Below, piece by piece: positions 6,733-14,006 of a stretch of DNA of 16,763 nt. This stretch comes from Pseudoxanthomonas sp. GTDB lineage: Bacteria > Pseudomonadota > Gammaproteobacteria > Xanthomonadales > Xanthomonadaceae. The stretch spans positions 1-16,763 of the forward strand of contig JAJAZJ010000062.1 of assembly GCA_026785795.1 (NCBI GenBank), given 5' to 3'. Both the position numbers and the translations under genes were made by a program. How positions within the stretch are numbered: the stretch's first letter is position 1; each line of letters begins with the position of its first letter. The notes under the pieces were generated by a model, which was not told where the DNA came from, searched no databases, and saw only the letters and a program-made list of their open reading frames with translations.

Positions 6733-8061
6733 TCAGCTGCCGCTGGCGTTTGCCGCAGCGCCACCGATGCGGAAGTCGACAAAAGCTTCGCCGCGCAGTT
6801 CCTGCAGGAAGCGGTTGTACTCGTCTTCCAGCTTGCGGCGACCGATGGTTTCGCGGATCTGGGCCCGCTGGTTGGCGTTGGTGACATCGGTCTGGCGCGA
6901 GCTGATGCGCTGCAAGATGTGCCAGCCGGCCTCGGTGCGGAACGGCGCGGATACCTGGCCATCCTGCAAACCGGAAACCTGCTTGCCGAATTCCGGACCG
7001 AATTGGTCGGCCTCGAACCAGCCCAGGTCGCCGCCGTCGGCGCGGCTGCTCAGGTCGTCGGAGGACGTGGTGGCCACCTGCACGAAGTCCGCTCCGCCGG
7101 TGATGCGCGCCCGCAAGGTGTCGATCTTGGCCTTGGCCGCGGGGCCATCCTGCACCGGGGTGATGCGCATCAGGATATGGCGTGCGTTGTATTGGGTCAC
7201 GGTGCGGGCGGCAGCCTGGCTGCTGTCGCGTACTTCCACCAGCTTGAGCAGCTGGAACCCGCTCGGGCCGCGCAGCGGCCCGACCACCTGGCCGGGGCTC
7301 ATGCCCTGCAGCATCTGGGCGAAGGCGACCGGAATTTCATCCTGGCTGCGCCAGCCCAGGTCGCCGCCCTCAAGTGCATTCGGGCTGTCCGAATAACGCA
7401 CTGCAGCGGCGGCGAAATCAATTTCGCCCTTGTCGATCAGGGCCTTTACGCCGTCGGCCTTTTTCTGGCCGGTGGCGATCTGCTCGGCGGTTGCACCTTC
7501 GGGCAGGGCCACCAGCACGTGCGAGAGTCGGTACTGCGCGCCGGTGTTGGCCTGACTGGCAAGCGCGGCTTCGACCTCGGCCTCGCTCACCTGGATGCGG
7601 CTCTGACCGAAGCTCTGGCGCAGGCGCTGCACGGTGATTTCGTCACGGATCGAGCTGCGGAAATCGGCAAAGGTCAACCCGTCGGCAGCCAGCTGCCGGC
7701 GCAGGGCTTCGACGCTGATGCCGTTCTGTTGGGCTACGGCCGCAACCGCATTGTTGAGTTCGTCGTCGCTGACGCGGATGCCGGTGCCGGTGGCGCGGGC
7801 TACCTGCAGCTTGACCAGCACCAGGCGTTCCAGCACCTGCCGCTCCAGCACGTTGCGCGGCGGCAGGCGCTCGGGATTGTTGGCGTACTGGGCGGTCACG
7901 TTGGCAACGGCGCGGTCCAGTTCGCTTTGCAGGATTACGTCCTCATCCACCACCGCCACGATGCGGTCAAGCGAGGTCGTGGTCTGGGCCAACACGGGCG
8001 TGGCCACCATCAGGGCGGCAAGCATGCCGGCAAGTATCAGTCGGGGAGTCATAGTCATCAT
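6733..8061 (-). CDS. surA: Periplasmic chaperone and peptidyl-prolyl isomerase SurA
   Basis: 442 residues. SurA escorts unfolded outer-membrane proteins, including LptD, through the periplasm to the BAM complex. A signal peptide (residues 1-25, cleavage after VLA) precedes the N-terminal chaperone domain, which opens with LDRIVAVVDEDVILQSELDR as in other SurA proteins. Two parvulin domains follow: about 176-277 (YRLSHVLV to FQLLKLVEV) and about 290-388 (YNARHILM to GWHILQRIS). Each contains the GGDLGW motif. A C-terminal helix (KLEDEYNRFLQELRGEAFVDFR) completes the chaperone module. The first ATG at 8061 overlaps the lptD stop by four bases and is preferred over ATGs at 8058 and 8052. Operon order lptD-surA-pdxA matches E. 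coli. Confidence 0.97.
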   Translation of the reverse strand: MMTMTPRLILAGMLAALMVATPVLAQTTTSLDRIVAVVDEDVILQSELDRAVANVTAQYANNPERLPPRNVLERQVLERLVLVKLQVARATGTGIRVSDDELNNAVAAVAQQNGISVEALRRQLAADGLTFADFRSSIRDEITVQRLRQSFGQSRIQVSEAEVEAALASQANTGAQYRLSHVLVALPEGATAEQIATGQKKADGVKALIDKGEIDFAAAAVRYSDSPNALEGGDLGWRSQDEIPVAFAQMLQGMSPGQVVGPLRGPSGFQLLKLVEVRDSSQAAARTVTQYNARHILMRITPVQDGPAAKAKIDTLRARITGGADFVQVATTSSDDLSSRADGGDLGWFEADQFGPEFGKQVSGLQDGQVSAPFRTEAGWHILQRISSRQTDVTNANQRAQIRETIGRRKLEDEYNRFLQELRGEAFVDFRIGGAAANASGS

Positions 8062-10436
8062 GGGCTGGTGTCCGGGCCGGAGGCGTTGTCATCTGGGTCC
8101 GGCGTGGTGTTGCTTGGCGGGACCAGATAGAGGTCGTCGCGGTAGTAGCCGAGAATAGCACGGCGCAAGGTACGCTCCGTGTCGCGCCCGGCGGAACCGA
8201 GACCCTTGAGTACGAATTCGACCTGCAGGGAATTGTTCAGGTCGCCTTCGCGATTGCGCACATAGCGCCGCACCAGCGCGCGCACCGCCAGGCAGCAGCT
8301 GTCCCACTGCACGCCGGCAATGGCTTCCAGGGGCTTGCTGTCCTGGATCGAGTAGTAGTAGCGGCCGACCGCGCTCCAGGATGGGTTGATCGGGTACAGG
8401 AAGGACAGATCGGCCTGTTCCAGCAGATTGCGGCGGTAGCGGTAGCTGAGGTTGACGATGCCGTCGTTGTCGAACAGGTAGCGCGCCCGCACGCTGGCCA
8501 GGTCCTCGCGGCGGAACTTGGGGTCCCACTGGTACGACCCGCCGATCGTCCAGCGGTCGGTGGGCGAATAGTTGGCGTCAGCCACCCACGCCGACTTGCC
8601 GCTTTCCACCGGGGTCTCGCCCGGCGCCACCACCAGCGAGTCGTCGAAATAGAAGATCTGGCCCACGCTGGCGGAGAGCCGCTCGAAGCCGTCGGAATTG
8701 CGGATCAGGCGGCTGGTCATGGCCACGGTCAGCTGGTTGGCGTCGGTCTGCCGATCCGGGCCGGAGTAGCGGTTGTCGCGGAACAGCTGGCCCCAGCTGA
8801 AGGTGAAGGGCCGGGTATCGAACAGCGGCAGTCCGTCCTGTTCGCGGTACGGCGCGTTGAGGTAGAACAGCCTCGGTTCCAGCGTCTGCAGGAAGCTGCG
8901 GCCCTTGATTTCGGTGTCGCGGTCGAAGAACAGGCCGGCATCCAGTGAGGCGATGGGCAGGCTGCGCGACGGGCGGGAGTCGCCGCCGGGCAGGCTAGCG
9001 GCCAGGTCGTCGTCGAGCTGGTAGCTCGTGTAGCGCCAAGCCAGGGTCGGGGTCACGTACCAGGCCGCGCCCTGCAGGGGCATCGATACATACGGCTTCA
9101 GGTCAAGGCGGCTGCCGTCGCCGCGCTGGCCGTGCTGGAAGCGCACGGTTTCCGCGTCCAGCCCCGCGGTGAACCACCGGCCCAGCGGCTGGTCCCAGTT
9201 GATCGACAGGCGCGGGAGCCGGTTGTAGGGCAGGGTGTCTTCGCTGATGGTGTAGTCGGCCAGCTGCCAGGCATCGGCCATCAGGCTCGCCTCCCAATTG
9301 CGGCCGCGGCCAAACAGGCCCAAGGTGCTGAGCAACGAGGCCGAAGCCAGGCCGTAAAGCGAGTTGCTGGAATCCTCCAGGTAGCGCGAGTCGCTGACCC
9401 AGACCATGTTGGCGCGGGCCTGCCAAAGGCTGTTCAGGTTGTGGTAACCGCCGAACCGCAACAGCCCCCGGTTATCGCTGCGGAGCGGATCGTCGAAGGG
9501 GTTGGGCGCGCCGTTGGCGATATCGCGCTCACGGTCACGCACCAGTTCGTCCCTGGGCATCCAGGTGCCGTCCAGCTCGCCGCGGCCACCCTCGTAAAGG
9601 TAGCGGAATTCACCACCCAGCGAGAAGCCGCGTTTGCTCATGTAGCGAGGGGTCAACGTCGCGTCGTAGTTGGGGGCCAGGTTCAGGTAGATCGGCTGCC
9701 GGTAGTCGAAGCCGTTGCGCCCCGAGGTGCCGATGCTGGGGTAAAGCGCGCCGGTGTGGCGCTGGTCATCGATCGGGAACTTGATCCACGGCAGGTACAC
9801 CACCGGCACCCGCCCCAGGCGGATGGTCGCGCCGCGGGCCACGCCCCAGCCTTCGTCGGTGTTCACCTCGATGCGGCGCGCACTCAATTCCCACGCACGC
9901 TGCGCAGGGTCGCAGGTGGAATAGGTGGAGTCATTCAGCGCGCCGATGGCGCCGGACATCTGGATACTGTCTGCGCCGCCGTTGCCGCGCCGCGAAACCA
10001 GCTGGTACTGGATGTCCTCGATGACGTGGCTGTCGTCGGCCTGGTTGCCGCGGGCGCGCTTGGCGATGATGCGCATGCTGCCGTCTTCGTAGCGCACGTT
10101 GCCATCGGCAACGTACGTGCTGTCTTCCTGGTCGAACTTCAGGCTGTCGGCGTTCAGGTACTGGTCGCCGCGGCGCAGGACCACGTTGCCCTGGTATTCC
10201 AGATTCTGCTCGGTGCCGCCCAGTGCGTCGCCTTCGATGCCGATCGGCAGCCCCGCGCGCTCCTCGCTCGCGGCCTCGGCGCTGCCAGCGGTGGAGGCAG
10301 GCAGGTCGGAAAACGAGGGGATCACCTCCTGTACCGGGCACAGCGCCCAGCTCTCGGGCTTGTCGTCACTGGCCAGCGCGGGCAGGCACAGCGCGATAGC
10401 CAACGGAAGCGGAAGCAGGCGGAATACTGGTCGCAC
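8058..10436 (-). CDS. lptD: LPS-assembly outer-membrane protein LptD
   Basis: 792 residues, close to E. coli LptD (784). It is the beta-barrel that with LptE inserts lipopolysaccharide into the outer leaflet of the outer membrane. A signal peptide (1-22, cleavage after ALA) is followed by an N-terminal LptA-like domain (about 70-165) with repeated short strands such as YQGNVVLRRGDQYLNADSLKFD, then a long aromatic-rich barrel. The four cysteines that form the essential nested disulfides are all present: Cys33, Cys175 and the adjacent pair Cys714-Cys715 in WDSCCLAVR, matching E. coli C31, C173, C724 and C725. The start is GTG, with a GGAG nine bases upstream. It heads the surA-pdxA-rsmA-apaG-apaH operon, separated by 141 bases from the histone-deacetylase-like gene, so a promoter probably lies in that gap. 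Confidence 0.97.
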   Translation of the reverse strand: MRPVFRLLPLPLAIALCLPALASDDKPESWALCPVQEVIPSFSDLPASTAGSAEAASEERAGLPIGIEGDALGGTEQNLEYQGNVVLRRGDQYLNADSLKFDQEDSTYVADGNVRYEDGSMRIIAKRARGNQADDSHVIEDIQYQLVSRRGNGGADSIQMSGAIGALNDSTYSTCDPAQRAWELSARRIEVNTDEGWGVARGATIRLGRVPVVYLPWIKFPIDDQRHTGALYPSIGTSGRNGFDYRQPIYLNLAPNYDATLTPRYMSKRGFSLGGEFRYLYEGGRGELDGTWMPRDELVRDRERDIANGAPNPFDDPLRSDNRGLLRFGGYHNLNSLWQARANMVWVSDSRYLEDSSNSLYGLASASLLSTLGLFGRGRNWEASLMADAWQLADYTISEDTLPYNRLPRLSINWDQPLGRWFTAGLDAETVRFQHGQRGDGSRLDLKPYVSMPLQGAAWYVTPTLAWRYTSYQLDDDLAASLPGGDSRPSRSLPIASLDAGLFFDRDTEIKGRSFLQTLEPRLFYLNAPYREQDGLPLFDTRPFTFSWGQLFRDNRYSGPDRQTDANQLTVAMTSRLIRNSDGFERLSASVGQIFYFDDSLVVAPGETPVESGKSAWVADANYSPTDRWTIGGSYQWDPKFRREDLASVRARYLFDNDGIVNLSYRYRRNLLEQADLSFLYPINPSWSAVGRYYYSIQDSKPLEAIAGVQWDSCCLAVRALVRRYVRNREGDLNNSLQVEFVLKGLGSAGRDTERTLRRAILGYYRDDLYLVPPSNTTPDPDDNASGPDTSP

Positions 10437-10577
10437 GCGGTGCAGGGCTCCGTTGGGGGTGGGTACGGCTAAAGCGGCAGGTAGCTTGCCGCATCACCGG
10501 TGTGCCGGCAATGAAAGGCGCGGCGCAGTTTCGGGTGGGGTTCATCATGGCACGGGAAGTCGTGCCTGGCCGGTGGA

Positions 10578-11501
10578 CTATCTCAGCGCCGCCACGTGGG
10601 CCACGCTGCACTCGCGCAGGGCGTCCAGGTCATAGCCGCCTTCCAGGGTCGAGACCAACCGCCCGGCCGCATGGCGCCGGGCCAGGCTGCGCAGTTCGCC
10701 GGTCAGCCAGGTGAAATCATCGGTATCCAGCATCAGGTCGGCCAGCGGGTCGCGCATATGCGCGTCGAACCCGGCCGAGACCAGCACCAGCTGCGGGCGG
10801 AAATCGTCCAGCGCCGGCAGCAGGGTGTCGGCCCACACATTGCGGAAATTGAAGCCGCCGCTGCCGGGCGGGAGCAGCACGTTGAACACGTTGCCAACGC
10901 CGCGCTGGTCGGGCGTGCCGGTGTTGGGGTAGATGCCCGACTGATGGCTGCTGAAGTAGGCGACGCGCTTTTCGCCGTAAAAGATGTCCTGGGTGCCGTT
11001 GCCGTGGTGCACGTCGAAATCCACGATCGCCACCCGTTCCAGCGCATGCCGGTCGATGGCGTGGGCTGCAGCCACCGCCACGTTGTTGAACAGGCAAAAA
11101 CCCATGGCCCTGTCCGCGGTGGCGTGGTGTCCGGGCGGGCGCACGGCGCAAAAGGCCGTGGTGCTCTCACCCTTGCCGGGGATGGCCAGCATCACTGCAT
11201 CCACCGCCGCCACCGCGGCTCCGGCACCGCGCAGCGCCGCCGCCCGCGAGGCCGGGCACATCACCGTGTCTGCGTCCAACATGCGGTAGCCGGCGAAATC
11301 CCCCTCCAGCACGTCATGGATCAGGCTGGCGTCGTGGACCCGATGCAGGTCACCCAGCTTGGCCAGCGGTGCTTCGCGCCAGTCCAGGTCGCCGTGGGTA
11401 GCGCGCAGGCCTTCCAGCACCACTTCCAGCCGCGCAATGCATTCGGGGTGCTGCGGGCCGGGATCGTGGGCCAGGCAAGCGGGGTGGGTGAAGATGATCA
11501 A
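10578..11501 (-). CDS. Histone-deacetylase-family (class II, AcuC/acetylpolyamine-type) hydrolase
   Basis: 307 residues, complete arginase/deacetylase fold. Motifs in order are RPPGHHA at 121-127 with the charge-relay His pair 125/126, DFDVHHGNGTQ at 161-171 giving zinc ligands Asp163 and His165, SAGFDAH at 242-248 giving zinc ligand Asp246, and LEGGYD at 286-291 with the transition-state Tyr290. The catalytic machinery is therefore intact. Bacterial members deacetylate acetyl-lysine proteins, acetylpolyamines or related amides; the substrate here cannot be read from sequence. The start is an unusual TTG at 11501, giving MIIFTHPACLAHDPGPQHPE, which matches family N-termini. No ATG, GTG or Shine-Dalgarno lies upstream, and the frame is the same as that of the adenosyltransferase, whose TGA is six codons before. 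Translation is probably coupled to that gene. Confidence 0.92.
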   Translation of the reverse strand: MIIFTHPACLAHDPGPQHPECIARLEVVLEGLRATHGDLDWREAPLAKLGDLHRVHDASLIHDVLEGDFAGYRMLDADTVMCPASRAAALRGAGAAVAAVDAVMLAIPGKGESTTAFCAVRPPGHHATADRAMGFCLFNNVAVAAAHAIDRHALERVAIVDFDVHHGNGTQDIFYGEKRVAYFSSHQSGIYPNTGTPDQRGVGNVFNVLLPPGSGGFNFRNVWADTLLPALDDFRPQLVLVSAGFDAHMRDPLADLMLDTDDFTWLTGELRSLARRHAAGRLVSTLEGGYDLDALRECSVAHVAALR

Positions 11502-11519
11502 GCGCTTGGCCGGTGCGGA

Positions 11520-12074
11520 TCAGGCGTGGCGGCGTTCATGGTTCCACAGCACTTCGCCGTGGCCGTCCGCGCGCGCCAGCACCCGCGCCAGCACGAACAG
11601 CAGGTCCGACAGGCGGTTGAGGTAGCGGATCGCTTCCGGGCGCACCGCGTCGTGGCGGGCCAGGGTGACGGTCTCGCGCTCGGCGCGGCGCACGATGGTT
11701 CGCGCCAGGTGGCAGCGCGCCGCGGCCTCGCCGCCTGCCGGCAGGATGAAATCCTTCAGCGCGGGCAGGGACTCGTTGTAATGGTCCAGCTGGTGTTCCA
11801 GCGCGTCGATGTCCTCGCCGTGGATGGCGGCGTGTCCGGGGATGCACAGCTCGCCGCCCAGATCGAACAGCTGGTGCTGGACCTGGGTCAGCAGGGTGCG
11901 GATATCGTCGGGTACCTTGGCGGCCAGCACGACGCCGATGCTGGAATTGGCTTCGTCCACCGTGCCGTAGGCGGTGACGCGGGCCGAGTCCTTGCCGACC
12001 CGGGTGCCGTCGCCCAGCCCGGTGCTGCCGTCGTCACCGGTGCGGGTGTAGATCTTGGACAGGCGGTTTCCCAC
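11520..12074 (-). CDS. PduO-type ATP:cob(I)alamin adenosyltransferase
   Basis: 184 residues. The enzyme transfers the adenosyl group of ATP to cob(I)alamin, making adenosylcobalamin for salvage or after uptake. The N-terminal ATP-binding signature is YTRTGDDGSTGL at 9-20, and VTAYGTVDEANSSIG follows at 33-47. FILPAGG at 109-115, the RRAER segment at 129-133 with catalytic-site Arg/Glu residues, and RYLNRLSDLLFVLAR at 150-164 complete the PduO/MMAB pattern. The chosen start is GTG 12074, with GAGG about seven bases upstream; it yields the usual N-terminus GNRLSKIYTRTG. A longer in-frame version from 12131 would overlap the upstream gene without benefit. It lies 19 bases behind a BtuM-like membrane protein gene, fitting a B12 uptake-and-activation pair. 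Confidence 0.94.
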   Translation of the reverse strand: MGNRLSKIYTRTGDDGSTGLGDGTRVGKDSARVTAYGTVDEANSSIGVVLAAKVPDDIRTLLTQVQHQLFDLGGELCIPGHAAIHGEDIDALEHQLDHYNESLPALKDFILPAGGEAAARCHLARTIVRRAERETVTLARHDAVRPEAIRYLNRLSDLLFVLARVLARADGHGEVLWNHERRHA

Positions 12075-12093
12075 GGTATGCCTCGCAGTGGAT

Positions 12094-12693
12094 TCAGTGC
12101 TGGGAGCCAGTGCGTGCCTGCAGGCGCGCAAGCTGCAGCACGCCCACGTGCACGATCACGCCCAGACCGACGTAGATGGCGGTGGTGCCCAGGTAGGGCA
12201 GCAGCCAATCGCTGAAGTTCTTCCACCAGCCGGACAGAGTGGGGTCAACCACGCTGTCGCTGAGCCAGTAGAAGCTGCCCTGGCTGAGCAGCTGGCAGGC
12301 CAGCACCGCGCCCAGCAGGCTGGCCACCAGCACGGACAGCGTCCGCCCGTCAGTCCCGGTGTAGTGGCGGCGAAGCAGCATGCCGCCGAGCCACAGAGAG
12401 AAATAGGCCGGCAGCAGGAACCAGTAGGCCGCGGACGTGCAGTAGTGGGCCCAGAAATTGACGCCCTGGCCGGTGATGACAACGTAATCCACCAGCACCG
12501 CCAAGCCCATGAGCGCGGGGAATGCCCACGCGGTCCAGCGGCGCAGATAGAAGCCGCCCATGAAGAACACCGCCCACGACGCGTCTGGCAATGGACCAAA
12601 ATGGGTGATCGAAGCCGGCAGATTGAAGCGGGTCGTGACCATCAGCACGGCAAGCAGAGCGAAGAGGGTGGCGCGCTGGGCGTTGGAGTTCAT
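12094..12693 (-). CDS. Integral membrane protein, candidate BtuM-like cobalamin transporter
   Basis: 199 residues with about five to six hydrophobic helices and little soluble domain. It begins MNSNAQRATLFALLAVLMV, then has the segment HFGPLPDASWAVFFMGGFYLRRW (residues 31-53) and NFWAHYCTSAAYWFLLPAYF (79-98) with Cys85. The size, the Pro-Asp-Ala-Ser-rich first loop and a single cysteine near residue 80-85 resemble BtuM, an ECF S-component-like vitamin B12 transporter of proteobacteria in which Cys80 coordinates cobalt and assists decyanation. Its position just upstream of a cobalamin adenosyltransferase supports a B12 role. This is inference; the alternative is an uncharacterised DUF6580-like transport protein. 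The ATG at 12693 is preferred over one at 12750 that would add a hydrophilic, Pro-rich leader. No B12 riboswitch was recognised upstream. Confidence 0.6.
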   Translation of the reverse strand: MNSNAQRATLFALLAVLMVTTRFNLPASITHFGPLPDASWAVFFMGGFYLRRWTAWAFPALMGLAVLVDYVVITGQGVNFWAHYCTSAAYWFLLPAYFSLWLGGMLLRRHYTGTDGRTLSVLVASLLGAVLACQLLSQGSFYWLSDSVVDPTLSGWWKNFSDWLLPYLGTTAIYVGLGVIVHVGVLQLARLQARTGSQH

Positions 12694-12782
12694 GCGGGGC
12701 TTGGGTCCGGGATTGCAGGCGCCCATTCTAGCGGAGAGCGGGCCGTGCATGAGGACTCTCGCCGCGGGCTTATCATGGGCCC
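12694..12782. promoter_or_regulatory. Divergent promoter region between the BtuM-like gene and ubiH
   Basis: This 89-base gap separates two divergently transcribed genes, so it must hold promoters for both. On the minus strand a TAGAAT hexamer (12730-12725) is a 5/6 match to the -10 consensus and lies about 31 bases before the BtuM-like ATG; no good -35 is seen. On the plus strand TATCAT (12771-12776) is a possible -10 ending seven bases before the ubiH ATG, so transcription could begin at the start codon itself. There is no Shine-Dalgarno before ubiH. These are sequence matches only. Confidence 0.4.
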
Positions 12783-12786
12783 ATGA
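12773..12786. promoter_or_regulatory. 14-bp perfect palindrome over the ubiH start codon
   Basis: TCATGGGCCCATGA reads the same on both strands and covers the ubiH ATG (12783-12785). It could be an operator for a dimeric regulator acting on ubiH and the divergent gene, or chance in a GC-rich region. It also creates a three-codon reading frame (ATG GGC CCA TGA) whose stop overlaps the ubiH ATG. The palindrome is certain; any function is inference. Confidence 0.45.
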
Positions 12787-14006
12787 GCGGACAACACGAA
12801 GTACTCATCGTGGGCGGCGGCCTGGTGGGCGCCAGCCTGGCGATTGCGCTGGATGCACAGGGCCTGGACGTGGGCCTGGTGGAGTCGGCAGCGGCGGGGC
12901 AGCTCCCGGCGGTATTCGACCAGCGCAACCTCAGCTTTGCGGTGGCCACGGTGAATGCGCTCACTGCGCTGGGGGTCATGGCCAAGCTGCCCGGTCCAGG
13001 GGGCCCCATCCAGCGCATCCACGTGAGCCGCGCGGGAGATTTTGGCAGCAGCCTGCTGCAGGCGGCCGACTATGGTCGCGATGCCTTTGGCCAGGTGGTG
13101 GTGGCGCGCGATTTCGGCGCGGCGCTGGAGGCTAGGCTGGTGGAGCTGAAGCGGCTGACCCGCTACCGTCCGGCGCGCTGTGTCGGCCTGGTCGAAGGCG
13201 CTGATCCTGAGCTCGCGGAGGGGCTGCGCGGCATCCGGGTAGCGGACGCAAAGGGTGAGCGGGTGCTGCAGGCGTGCCTGCTGGTCGCGGCCGATGGCAC
13301 CCACAGCGGCGTGCGCGACGCGCTGGGCATCGCGGTGGATGATTTCGACTACCAGCAGACCCTGTTCGTGGCCCGCATGCGTGCCGAGCGTGCGCCGGAT
13401 GGCACCGCCTACGAGCGTTTCGGCGACCACGGACCCACCGCGCTGCTGCCGCGTGGCGACCGGCACTTCGGCGTGGTCCATGGCGTGCACACCGACCAGG
13501 CCGACGCCGTGGCCGCGCTGGACGAGGCGGGCTGGATCGCCCGCATCCAGCAGGAATTCGGCTGGCGCGTGGGGCGGTTCCTGTCCGCCGGCGAGCGCAG
13601 CCGCTACCCGGTGCTCAAGCGCGTGGCCGAGCGCACGGTTGCCCAGCGCGCGGTGCTGCTGGGCAATGCGGCGCAGACCCTCCATCCGATCGGCGCGCAG
13701 GGCTTCAACCTGGGCCTGCGCGATGCGCTGACCCTGGCCGAGCTCCTCGCCGACGCGCCCGATCCTGGTGCGGACGCAGTGCTGCAGGCCTACGCCGAGC
13801 GTCGGCGCGTGGACCGGCAGCAGACCCTGCAGTTCACCGATGGCCTGGCGCGATTCACCGGCAACGCTTCGCCGCTGCTGCGCCCGTTGCGCAGCCTCGG
13901 ACTGCTGGCGGCCGGCAATGCGCCCGCCCTGCAGTCGATGCTGGCGGGTGGGGCGATGGGCTTCCGCGGCCACGTGCCCGCGCTGTGCCGCGAGGCCGCG
14001 CGATGA
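12783..14006 (+). CDS. ubiH: 2-octaprenyl-6-methoxyphenol hydroxylase-type FAD monooxygenase (UbiH)
   Basis: 407 residues, a class A flavin monooxygenase of ubiquinone biosynthesis; UbiH hydroxylates ring carbon 1 (by Ubi numbering) of the polyprenyl methoxyphenol intermediate. The FAD-binding GxGxxG is VGGGLVGASLA at 10-20, the DG motif is AADGTHSGVRDALGI at 169-183, and the second FAD motif is GNAAQTLHPIGAQGFNLGLRD at 294-314. The GNAAQTLHPI stretch is the form seen in UbiH rather than UbiF/UbiI, which have GDAAH. The common Ala-Gly-Gln-Gly of this motif is here Gly-Ala-Gln-Gly. It overlaps the next hydroxylase gene by ATGA, so both are made together. The upstream region lacks a Shine-Dalgarno and a palindrome covers the start. 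Confidence 0.92.
   Translation: MSGQHEVLIVGGGLVGASLAIALDAQGLDVGLVESAAAGQLPAVFDQRNLSFAVATVNALTALGVMAKLPGPGGPIQRIHVSRAGDFGSSLLQAADYGRDAFGQVVVARDFGAALEARLVELKRLTRYRPARCVGLVEGADPELAEGLRGIRVADAKGERVLQACLLVAADGTHSGVRDALGIAVDDFDYQQTLFVARMRAERAPDGTAYERFGDHGPTALLPRGDRHFGVVHGVHTDQADAVAALDEAGWIARIQQEFGWRVGRFLSAGERSRYPVLKRVAERTVAQRAVLLGNAAQTLHPIGAQGFNLGLRDALTLAELLADAPDPGADAVLQAYAERRRVDRQQTLQFTDGLARFTGNASPLLRPLRSLGLLAAGNAPALQSMLAGGAMGFRGHVPALCREAAR

Noticed and set aside
6658..8130. 490-codon open frame on the plus strand opposite surA
   Set aside because: It is the antisense of a complete, motif-rich surA. Long shadow frames are expected at this GC content, and the translation has no recognisable domain.
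9132..10472. 446-codon open frame on the plus strand opposite lptD
   Set aside because: Antisense shadow of lptD, whose signal peptide and four cysteines are all in place.
10549..10566. Hairpin (GGCACG/CGTGCC) between the deacetylase-like gene and lptD as a terminator
   Set aside because: Six-base stem without a T-run on the minus strand; it may contribute to transcript structure but is not a convincing terminator.
10596..12215. 539-codon open frame on the plus strand
   Set aside because: It runs antisense through the deacetylase-like and adenosyltransferase genes, both with intact catalytic motifs; it is rich in Gln, His and Gly as shadows of such genes are.
12694..12782. Cobalamin riboswitch upstream of the BtuM-like gene
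   Set aside because: The gap is only 89 bases and no B12-box-like sequence or extended pairing was found; a riboswitch aptamer would need roughly 200 bases.
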